Part shown: positions 54,759 to 64,000 of the stretch, in pieces
How positions within the stretch are numbered: the stretch's first letter is position 1
Layout of the letters: each line of letters opens with the position of its first letter
From: Purpureocillium takamizusanense
Taxonomy: Eukaryota > Ascomycota > Sordariomycetes > Hypocreales > Ophiocordycipitaceae
Direction: 5' to 3'
DNA: 64,000 nt
Assembly: GCF_022605165.1 (NCBI RefSeq)
Contig: NC_063074.1
Coordinates: forward strand, 1,391,501 to 1,455,500
Made by a program: the position numbers and the translations under genes
Notes under the pieces: model-generated
What the model was told of the DNA's origin: nothing
Databases searched by the model: none
The model's input: only the letters and a program-made list of their open reading frames with translations

Positions 54759-55311
54759 GCAGGGCGCCTTGACGGGATGGATCTGGGGGGGTGCCAATGC
54801 TGATGATGAGGTAGATGTAGACAATCACTTTTGCGCAATGAGCATGAGAGATCCTGCATGGATGACGAGAAATTTTGTCAAGTGTCTCTTAAGGCCTCTT
54901 GCCTGGTATAGGGATCTAAGTTCTAGAAGCAATCGAAAGAAATAAAACAATGAGATATATATATCCAAGGCGCTTCTCTATCAACGTCGCCCAGGGGTGA
55001 CATGGGTCGTTTCTTTCTGCAAAATGAAATCCAAATAGCACTTTTTTAAGTCTCGGGGTTGATGTTTGTATCAGAGCCCCCCATGGTCCGTCAAGTCGTT
55101 ATAATAAGGAAAAGGAAAAAGGAGAGAGGGGCCGGTGAGAGCGTCCCCTCCGCCTGTCGCAATGCCGTTCGCCATCGAATTCCAGGCGGGGAGGGCACGA
55201 GGAGGCCGACGAGCCATTGCTGACTGGCCGCCCCGAGCCTCACCCGCGCTCATTAAAGTGTATAGTCATTAAGGGTGTTTGTTCTTTGTGTCGTACCCGA
55301 TCTCGCCTTCT
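54759..55311. other. Convergent spacer ASK1 / small Ser-rich ORF
   Basis: 553 bp, AT-rich near 54940-54965. Nothing gene-like is seen. Confidence 0.6.
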
Positions 55312-55575
55312 TTAGTTGACCCAGCGGATGGAGGGCATGAAGAGCGTGGGAACCTTGGGGGTCTTCTTGCTGCTGCTCTTGCTGCTCTTGCTGCTCTTGT
55401 TGTGCTTGCTGCTGCTGCTGCTGGGCTGCTCGGAGACGCTGTTCTTGCGCGAGTCGGTGGCGTGGGAGGCCATGGAGCTGCGGCGCGAGCTGCTGAAGAT
55501 GTCGGAGAAGACGATGTGGGGGGAGGAGATGGGCCCGTAGGCGTTGATGGTCTCGGCGGCGGAGGAGTTGGACAT
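55312..55575 (-). CDS. Small Ser/Lys-rich hypothetical protein
   Basis: An uninterrupted 87-aa frame from an ATG at 55575. I do not recognise a family. The N-terminal half (INAYGPISSPHIVFSDIFSS) reads like ordered protein, then come RRSS and RKNS phosphorylation-type motifs, a Ser/Lys repeat (KSSKSSKSSSKK), and the end VPTLFMPSIRWVN. A TATAA-like box sits about 195 bp upstream on the same strand. The plus-strand frame opposite it is a Leu run produced by the Ser/Lys codons and is a shadow. Small size and repeat content keep confidence moderate. Confidence 0.55.
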   Translation of the reverse strand: MSNSSAAETINAYGPISSPHIVFSDIFSSSRRSSMASHATDSRKNSVSEQPSSSSSKHNKSSKSSKSSSKKTPKVPTLFMPSIRWVN

Positions 55576-55765
55576 TTTGGCTGTGGTGGTGGTGGTGGTG
55601 GTGGTGTTGGTGTTGGGTATGGTTGCGGTTGCGGGTGAGAGAAGCTTTTGGGGGGTGGCTTGTAGTAGAGTGAAGGCTTATTTGCTTGTGGGTTGTTATT
55701 GATGGTGATGATGATGATGGGATAGAAGGCGATTCAGGTCCTTGGAGGGCGGGGGGCCCGCGAGC

Positions 55766-55774
55766 TCTTATACC
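55766..55774 (-). promoter_or_regulatory. TATA-like box upstream of the small Ser-rich ORF
   Basis: The minus strand reads GGGTATAAGAGC, about 195 bp before the ATG at 55575. A reasonable TATA box by sequence only. Confidence 0.45.
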
Positions 55775-55800
55775 CGAGGAGGGCAGCATCGTGAAGCTCA

Positions 55801-55842
55801 CGGTACGGCACGGTACGTAACTACGTAACTACGTATACTAGT
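55801..55842. repeat. TACGTA/GGTACG motif cluster
   Basis: Two CGGTACG units and three ACTACGTA units in about 40 bp, partly palindromic. Confidence 0.7.
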
Positions 55843-57689
55843 TTCTTGGACGGTTGAGAGGAAAACTTTCACCTTAGCAGCAGCAGCATCGTCGTGCGTG
55901 CGTGCGTGCGTGTAAGCGTGTGAGTGAGTGAACGAATGCCGTCGCCTGGCGTCGGTTGCCGAACGAACCTCCACCCACACACATCACGGACGCGCCAGCA
56001 GCAGCCCACCTCGACGCGCACGTCCTACGCGCACGCCCCTCGTTACGTACCAGAGTGAGTGGACGGGCGGACTGGATGGATGGATGACTGACTGGCATCT
56101 GGGTGTAGTGCGACTGACAAAGCCGGGTTGGCTGCGGCGGTGGGTTGACTCACGGGGCGGAAGGGGGGCCGTGTCACGGTTAACGCACCCGAAGCAAATC
56201 CACTCGCTGCCACGGGGGCCACTTGGTAAGTTAGGTACTACTAAGCTACAAAGGCAAGCTACTAGGTCCCTGTGAAGACAAGTGAAAGAGAAGGGAAAAA
56301 AACTAGCAGCCAGCGGGACACGGGCCGCGAAAGGGGGTGTGACGAATCTGGCCGGCGGGTCCACGCAAGGCACAACGTCACCCCCTCCTCCTCCTCCCCC
56401 CCGTGGTGGTGGTATGACCAAGCTTTTTCCTTTCCAAGGTTCTCTCTCCAGCTGCCGCCAATGGAAACACACACCTGCCAGCCACAGCCACAACAGCCCT
56501 GTAAAGATCGACAGGGCGCGGCGCACACGGCAGAACAGCCCTCGTGCGAACTGCCACGCCGCTGCGAGTCACAGGGCTGCCGTGTGGCTTGCATAGGTAG
56601 GTACTAAGGTTGTGATTCATCAGCGACCGCGCGTGCGTGTAAGCAGCAGCAGCATCATCAGCAGCATCATCATCATCGTTGCTCCCGTCGTGACGACATC
56701 GCATCACACGCCAGCGAGACCCCAAAAAGCCCCCTCTCGGGTCATCACTGTCCTCGTCTCGCCATCCATCGCCATTGTCGTTGTCGCTGTCGCCATCGTA
56801 GGGCGCCGCGCTCACATCATCAATCAATCAATTAATCAATCGCCCATCCATCCCAGGATGGCATCGCAGCGGGATCGCATCGGTGCCACGCCACATCAAT
56901 CCATCACAGGAAAAACCCTGCGATTGTAGCCAACAACGTCCCCCAATTGCTTCTAAAAAATTCAATTCTCACACCCCTACCTGGCTTTCCCATCGCCCGC
57001 CACTGCAAGGGGCACGCCGGCCGCGGCGGCGGTAGCCGGGCAAGCAGCGGCTGTCGTCGCCTCACCGGCGGCGGCGGCAGTACTTCGTACGTTAGTAGTG
57101 ACTTATTTGCGGACGTTGTACATGCAGGCAGCCTTGGAAGGGAGGCGTGCCGGAGGGATTGGTCGTTGCCGCAGCATTCATTCACACGGCCAGACGCGAA
57201 GAAAAAAGTCTTCTCCCACGTGTCGAGCCGCCCGCCCGCCGCCCCTCCCTCCAGCTTGCAACGGCCTGTGGTTCTGGTGTGGCTGACGGCTCCATTAGGC
57301 CACTGGCGCCAGGCCTGGGCCGCTGGAAAATTTTCCGGCAAGCGGGCACCTTGGTAGGCAGGGCTGTCCAACGGCTGGCGCTGTTTCCTTTGGCCCCCCG
57401 TTTTGAGGATTGGACCCGGGCTGGCTGTTAGTCAACGGGCTCCACTGCACTGCTGCAACGCGCTCCGAGACATGCAGTGAAAGCCGGGCTGTTCCCGCCT
57501 GAAATTCGCTGAAGATTGACCCGTGCATAGGTAGGTTGCAGCAAGTCCTGGCTGGGGCGCGGCGGTGGGGCGCAGCAGCAGCAGGACGAGCCGTTTGTTT
57601 CTGCTGCCGCTGCTGGTGTAAGTCGCCGTCGAGCAGCCACATCCGAAGCCAACCGCGAGAAGCCCTCTCAACTTGTCGTCGCCTACGGA

Positions 57690-57710
57690 GGGGGGGGGGG
57701 GCGGGGGGGG
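57690..57710 (+). repeat. G-run, possible G-quadruplex
   Basis: Twelve G, one C, then eight G on the plus strand. Confidence 0.8.
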
Positions 57711-60700
57711 CCTGCTACCTTGGTACAACAGAAAGAGCCTGTTACGAGACGTGTGTTACAGCGTAATTGCAACGATGCAGGCGCCGTGGCGGGTAACACC
57801 GATCAGCAGACCAGCCCCCGGGGGCCCTCATTCGATCCCGATTCGCACACCAGTTTTCTGCCCTTACATGACGGACACGATGGCATGACACGACAGACTT
57901 TTTGTTGGCGTTCGTGTTGCAGTCCAGCCCAGCCCACCTGGATTCGCATCGGGGGGGGGCGCGCAAGGCGGAGCCCAGACGGCGCCGTCCAAGGCCGACC
58001 GCTGGCCCCCCCTCCGCCCCCGTCGGCCGGCCGGGGCTCGGACGGGGCTGCGCCACCCCGAACCAGCGGGGCTCCACTGGGAGCTGGATGGGAACGGCGC
58101 CATTGGAACCGCAGACAGCCCGCTGTTTTGTTGCTAATACTGTACCCGTCGCCCGTGCGCCACCATGAAATTCCCATCCACCCACGCGGGTACGGCTCCC
58201 GTGGTGGCGTGGAGGACGGGTGGATGACACTGCAGAGGACTGAGAACCAAGAAAAAAACGACGAGAAAAACTTTGCCATACCGCCAGCGGCCGCATGAAC
58301 AATTTCTGTAGCACCTGTGGATAGCAATGGAAGAATCGTAAGCTCGCCCGCCTCGTGGACGACGCGAACCGCAAGAGGAACGAACTCTCACCTATACTGT
58401 ACCCCCCCAGGGCCGCTGGCAGCTAGCAGTCGAACCACAAACGGCTGCTGCTCTGCTGGGCAGTACTATCACCCACATCATCACAGGCCAGACCCACCCG
58501 TGTATGCACGATCGATGGAGCCCGTGAAGCAAAACGAGACACCAAAAAAAAAACACTGGAAAAAACAAGCTTTCTCGCCTTTGCTGCCTGCAACGGACGG
58601 GCTATCCGTCTTTTTTTACGTACAACGCCGGGCAGGACCCAGTCTCAGGGCCCGCCGACGTCTGGCACCCCGTAGTCTGAACCCCCCCCCCCCCGTGGGA
58701 TAGAACCCACAGCGCGCCGTCCGTTGTTGGGCCCAGTGCACGCAGCCCGTTTCTCCTTGATACATACTTTAGTCTTTTCATGGTTCTCCTCAAGGGCCAC
58801 TGGCCACTCATCAACGCAGCTGGAAGGGGATGGGAGGGGGGGCGTGAGGCTCCGCTGGAGCTTCTGGCGTCTCGATCGCAAACATCCAATAGCTTCGATC
58901 CCGTGCCCGTCCCGTTTCGTGGTACTAGCCGCCATGGCGGTTGTCACGGGCCGATGAGGAGGGAGCATCGAGCGTAAAAAGGGCGAGCTGCAGGGCGTGA
59001 GCGTTATTGCCGCCGGGCCATGTGATGGATTGCGATTTTTTTATTTTTTTTCCCTCTACCTCGCGACCTATTCTTACGTACAAGCTGCTTGCATCCCAAT
59101 TCTGGGACCACTTGTTGGATGATGACCTTGAAGAATAATGCCTTGGTTATCCGCTTGCTGCTGGTCGACGAGCCGGGCACGTAACAGAACTCGAGGTGAG
59201 GGGGATGCAGCACGACATCGTTCCACCGATGGTGAGCTCGGTTGCAGAGCTGGCTTCCGTGCAACGGTGCAAGTGTTTGGGTCACGCCACGGGGGCCACT
59301 GTCCATTGAGGTCCCTGTCCCCGTCGAGTGAGAGCATCCGGGCTACGGGCAGACCGTGGGACAACAGGTAGTCCGGCAGTCCCGTCTCAGGCTATTTTGT
59401 TGTCACAGCAAGCACTTTGTCCTCGGGCTTTTGTCTTTGTTTGCGACCATCACTATCGTGCAGCAGAGCGGCGCTCTCTCTCTCTCTCTCTTGTCGCACA
59501 CGGCGGGCGTAGTATGCTCGTCGGCATTTTGTCGTGGCAATTGCGCCAAGATCTGCAAGTCTGGTTGATTCAGGGTTCGCCCGCCGCGTGTGACTCCCAC
59601 ATATTGTGTGCATGTGTCGTCGTGTCCCGGCAGCGGCGCCTGCCCAACAAGGAAGCTCGACTCGGCAGCGGCCGGGCATGGTGGGAATAAGAGCGCGCGG
59701 CTGTGGGTAGTAAACGGCCAGCGCGAGACCCTGGGCCGTCACGCGGCGCGTTTTGCCACACGTGAGCTGCGCGAAGAACTACTTTCATCACAGCCGGCTT
59801 TGTGTTTTGTGACGGAGTTGTGAAGTATGTATTGGCGGACATTGAAGCTGTCACATACTCGAGTGGGAGGGCACTTCCTCGGTTGAACCAGTCCTTCATT
59901 CGTGTAATCCAACATGCGCCTCTCACGAAATGTAGCTTGCCCTAATCTATTTGTCAAATCATAAATGTAAGATCGGATATGCAAGATCTCAAGCTGATGT
60001 GGTGGTTGCATGTAACATCAAGGACCTCATGTGGTATAGGGTAATCCGCGCTTTTGGAACGAGGAGAACCTACGAGCGCTGACCAGCTTAATGTATGAGC
60101 TGCAACGAGTTCCTTGGGCCATGGAATAACAAATAATACAAAATTAGTTCTTTAAGTATACGTGATGTTTCAGGTCCTTGGAAGCTGGGTGTGAGGTGCT
60201 TGGTGGCTGTTGAGCATCCACACAAGGAGGTGGTGCGTGAGGGCTGTCGTGTAAGTCAAGGACCGCATCCTCTCACCTCCCGCCATAACACTGTCTTCTT
60301 TACCAACCCCGTGTCTACGGAAGACATTCATTCGTTACATAGAGAAAGGATTCAGCAACGTTGTAGCAAACACCTCAACTTCCCCCCTGTACGAACGCCG
60401 CCGACGATGACTGATGGGACACCGGGCAACGGCCGGGGCAACTCACATAAGCGGGACATATGGTTTCAGACCTCATCCTCAGGACAATCCATGTACGGAG
60501 TAATGGCAGTCGGATATTTTTTTCGTCAGCGTGGCTTGCGCAGGTGCTGTCGGCCAACTGGCTAGCGGCCTGACTTACACCTGCTCCTGATTATCCGGCG
60601 GCCTTAATAATCGGCCAAGGCCAGTGCTTGCCAATTCCCGACCCTGAGCCAAGAACGCCAGCTGCGCCTTCCCGTTTGCCAAGTGCCGCCACGACGACCG

Positions 60701-61851
60701 ACCACAACGACGACGTCGATGCCGCCAACGACATGTCAACGGTCCATTTCCACGCCTCCTTTTCATCTCCTCTCGTTCTTCCGCATTGCCAAAGTGAGCG
60801 ATCCATTCGGGCAGAAACATGATACGGTATTCGACGACGTCCCGTCGGCGCCGCGTCTGATGGGTCGACGGATTGACAGTGGCCCCCCCATCGAACCCCG
60901 GCTGTCAGTCTCCGCACCTGAGCACGACATCGACCAAGTGCTCACCCTCGAGCGAACAGAAACCCACTCTACCCGCGCCCGCCCCCTTTATTGCGCCGTC
61001 GCTGCTTGCACTTTTTCCCTCGTCCGCCTCCAAACACAGGACCAATCGACGCGCACCGGGTTGAACTGGCTAGAAGTCGTCTGATCAGGCCCCGCACCGT
61101 CATCGAGACTCAAGAGCCGTCCGTGCAACAACACTCCAAGACTCGGCCGAAGCTGCAGGATGCGGGCAGCTCAGTCTGGTCCCAGTCCAACGGCTGCCAA
61201 GGCGATTTGGATCGAGAGCTGCCATATACTGCCCCGTGGCAACGGTCCTGCGCGGGTCTTGAAGCTTCACTCTGAGCGAGTTGCCCTAGGAAGTAATAAC
61301 AAGTCTAGGTGCCCCCCCTCCCCCCTCGCAACACGCGCCGCCGCCCGCCATGTCGCCCCCCCAAACGGGTAGGTACTTTTGGAGGTGCACAACCTAGCCC
61401 TATCGTGGAACCCGGTCTCGTTGCCCAAGATGCGGAGCGTTGCACCGACAAACGACTCGTCGGGTTGCAATCGCCATGCCAGTTGCAAATCACACCATCA
61501 ACTAAGAGGCAGCTCGATTTGCCTCCCCGCAGTCCGTCGCGTTAGTGCTGCAGCACCCAAAGTGATTCCACGGATAGGACATTTTTTCCTCTGCGAGAAT
61601 ACTCGTAAACGGAGGCCGTGGTGCGGCGACGGGAAACGCTCAGCGCCATGATATAAGTTGCCGCGGTCGGGCCTCCCTCCCTGGTGTCTCACACAGCCGT
61701 GCTTTGCCCTCGTGCGACGCCCATTTCGCCTGCCAAAAACCAGCCGATCGCACGTTCCTGCGGGGGGAGCACCGATTCGATTCTTGCCTCGCTTTGGATC
61801 TGCAAATCCTCGGTTGTCGGTTCCTGGTCCGACCCAGTATAGTCGACAACA

Positions 61852-64000
61852 ATGGCCGACTTGACCAAAGGCTCGTCGACGGCCATCCAAGTGCAGTCTG
61901 ATACCCCCCGCGCGCGCGATGCCGACAACAAGCCTGAGTGGCCTCCTTTTGAGGCCAACGATGAGAAGGCAGCAAGCCTGAACAGGACGGACGTCCACGT
62001 CTCAGAAGGCCCTCAGGACACGAAGCAAGAGGACGACGGTGTGGTCTATGTCAAGGGTCACCCAGTCATTCGCAATGGTAAGCGCATATGCGCCTCGTCC
62101 ATGGTGCCTCCCGTCTCTTTTGCTGATCCGATGCGCTTCATCAGGACTCGACGTCTCCAAATTCCTCATCTCCGACAGGGACGACCAGGATCCCTCCTTG
62201 ACCTTCCGGTCCATCTTTCTGGGCACCGTCTTCACTGCCCTGTCTAGTGTCATTACGATGCTCTACGTGTTTAAGCCGGTCCAGATGCAGGTCTCTGCCG
62301 TCTTCTTGCAGCGTATGTGCTTTCACCCTGTATCTGATCTCCCCTCGCGGCTGGTCGTTCTTGCTCACATTCGACGCGCTGCAGTCTTGATCTTCGTCTT
62401 TGGCGAGGCATGGGCTCTCTTTACGCCTAACCCAGACCGCCTCAAGCCCGGGTGGCTGCGCAGCACCCTACGCTTCTTCAACTTTGGACAACCTTTCCAG
62501 ATCAAGGAGCACGTCGTTGCGTCTCTCATCGCCTCTTCCGGTAACAACGGCCTCTCCGGAGTGGAAATCTACGCCGTCGAGCGTCTCTTTTACGACCGCG
62601 CCGTCACCGCCTCTACCGCCATCCTGGCCACCTTCTCCATCTCGCTCTGTGGCTTCGTCCTGGCAGGGCTCCTCCGGCCACTGATCGTGTACCCCGCCGA
62701 GATGGTCTACTGGACGACGCTGCCGCAGGTGGTGCTTTTCCAGAACCTCCACTTCGACCGCCGCGCCAACCGCGACCGCCTGATCAAGTTCGGCTGGGCC
62801 CTGAGCATCGCCGCCGTCTGGGAAATCTTCCCCGCGTACATCGTGACGTGGTTCGGCGGCATATCCATTTTCTGCCTCGCGTCCATGAACGCCCCCACCA
62901 GCACGCGCAAGATCTTCTCGACAGTCTTTGGCGGCGCATCGTCCAACGAGGGCATGGGCCTGCTCAACTTCTCGCTCGACTGGCAATACATCCAGAGCAC
63001 GTACCTGGCGCTGCCCCTGAAGCAGCAGCTCAACGCCTGGATCGGGTACGTGATCTGGTACGCCGCCATGCTGGGTCTGTTTTACAACAACGCCTGGAGC
63101 GCCAAGACGTTCCCCTTCATGTCGACGTCCCTCTTTCACGCCAACGGAACGAGGCTCGCCACTACGTCCATCGTAAACGACGAGGGGACCATCGACCAAG
63201 CCAAGCTCGACAAGGTGGGTCTGCCGTGGTTGACGTCGAGCACGGTCTGGGGCTACTTCACCATGAACGTTGCCATCGGCGCACTCGTCACGCACGTCAT
63301 CATCTTCTTCGGAAAGGACATGATTCTCGCTTTGAAGCAGGCCCGCAACAGGACGCAGCCCGACCCTCACTACCAGGCCATGCTCCGGTACAAGGAGGTG
63401 CCCCAGTGGTGGTACCTGGCCCTCTTCGTCCTGTGTTTCATTGCCGGTCTCGTCGTCAATATCAGGGGCGAGACGACCCTCCCCGTCTGGGGCTACATCA
63501 TCTCGCTCCTGCTCGGCGGCGCCATCGCCCCATTCTCGTGCATTCTGTACGGATTGTACGGGACGGGCGTCGCCACGAACCAGCTGTCCAAGATGGTTGC
63601 TGGCGCCGTCCACCCCGGCCGGCCTCTTGCCAACCTGTACTTTGCCAGCTGGTCGCACCAGGTCATCCTCCTGGCCGTCAACCTGTCCAACTGGCTCAAG
63701 GTCGGCCAGTACACCAAGGTGCCTCACCGCGTCATGTTTGCGACGCAAATCTATGCGAGTCTCTTGGGCGCCGGCCTCAACTACGCCGTCATGACCACCA
63801 TTGTCACCAACCAGCGCGACATCCTGCTCGACCCTGAGGGCAACAACGTCTGGAGTGGCTCGACGATGCAGAGCCTCAACTCGCAGGCCATCACGTGGTC
63901 CCTGGCCAAGGAGATGTACGGGACGCGGGGGCGCTACTTGCTGGTGCCCCTGGGCCTGGTCATCGGCGCCGCCCTGCCCGTCATTCACTGGGGCGTGCTC
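61852..64000 (+). CDS. OPT family oligopeptide transporter (3' end outside window)
   Basis: Exons 61852-62077, 62145-62312 and 62385 onward give 670 aa before the window ends; fungal OPT proteins are usually 750-900 aa, so roughly the last 100-200 residues are missing. OPT proteins are proton-coupled importers of tetra/pentapeptides, glutathione or metal chelates. The N-terminal ~75 residues are hydrophilic and cytosolic. From about residue 95 come many hydrophobic helices (SIFLGTVFTALSSVITMLYV, LLIFVFGEAW). Family features include YPAEMVYWTTLPQVVLFQNL, FCLASMNAPTSTRKIFSTVFG and GAIAPFSCILYGLYGTGVAT. The first two introns are canonical (GTAAGC, GTATGT) and restore phase. The start CAACAATGG is good. 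The substrate cannot be told. Confidence 0.93.

Larger units (their letters stand above)
55576..61851. other. ~6.3 kb region without a supportable gene
   Basis: Between the small Ser-rich ORF and the OPT transporter. GC-rich segments with GTAC clusters, a G-run, a C-run (58682-58694) and CATCAT microsatellites alternate with an AT-richer part at about 59900-60200. Frames up to 210 codons are present on both strands, but they are Arg/Pro-rich, start poorly and mirror each other. I see no domain, splice logic or RNA gene. The last ~300 bp are likely promoter of the transporter. Confidence 0.5.

Noticed and set aside
55316..55540. Leu-rich plus-strand frame opposite the small Ser-rich ORF
   Set aside because: The Leu runs are the complement of Ser/Lys codon repeats. 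The minus-strand frame has a TATA-like box and more natural protein sequence.
57742..58374. 210-codon minus-strand frame
   Set aside because: Arg/Pro-rich, overlaps two other open frames, poor start and no domain.
62468..63988. 506-codon minus-strand frame opposite the OPT transporter
   Set aside because: Shadow of the transporter exon; Gly/Asp/Val/His-rich composition typical of antisense frames.

Overview
The window reads as nuclear DNA of a filamentous ascomycete (Pezizomycotina, most likely Sordariomycetes/Hypocreales). The evidence is GC-rich codons, short introns (about 50-140 nt) with GTRNGY donors and CTRAY branch sites, and fungal gene families: DASH subunit ASK1, UAF subunit RRN5, EPS1-type PDI, an OPT transporter and Izh/PAQR. 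The order is inference, and I do not name a species. I saw no tRNA, rRNA, CRISPR array or intact transposon.

Layout. 0.2-15.2 kb: ARP9, a MATE transporter, TDP1, EPS1-like PDI and a REI1-like zinc-finger protein. 15.2-21.7 kb: a gene-poor, partly AT-rich stretch with a broken TauD-type dioxygenase, a three-copy degenerate repeat and one GNAT gene. 21.7-30.8 kb: secreted RNase T2, SEC62, MED21, an SDT1-type pyrimidine 5'-nucleotidase and a large disordered protein of unknown function. 30.8-36.1 kb: about 5 kb without a supportable gene, rich in GTAC motifs and 4-bp microsatellites. 36.1-54.8 kb: a dense block with a multi-KH RNA-binding protein, an unknown membrane protein, PAQR/Izh, the mitochondrial helicase IRC3, RRN5, EAF7, a gamma-tubulin complex component and ASK1. 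55.3-61.9 kb: one small Ser/Lys-rich ORF, then another gene-free block of about 6 kb. 61.9-64 kb: the 5' part of an OPT transporter, cut by the window edge.

Most genes are housekeeping and are not organised as a pathway cluster. They alternate between divergent pairs with shared promoters (SEC62/MED21, IRC3/RRN5, EAF7/GCP) and convergent pairs only 150-240 bp apart (RNase T2/SEC62, MED21/SDT1, PAQR/IRC3, RRN5/EAF7). GCP and ASK1, both microtubule/spindle proteins, lie in tandem.

I rebuilt exon-intron structures by hand from splice signals, reading frame and family sequence. The most unusual result is splicing: four of about 39 modelled introns appear to use GC donors, and two genes contain exons of only 12 and 13 nt. 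I found no clearly new multi-gene system. The best leads are the splicing peculiarities, the decayed dioxygenase island, and the two gene-free GTAC-rich blocks.
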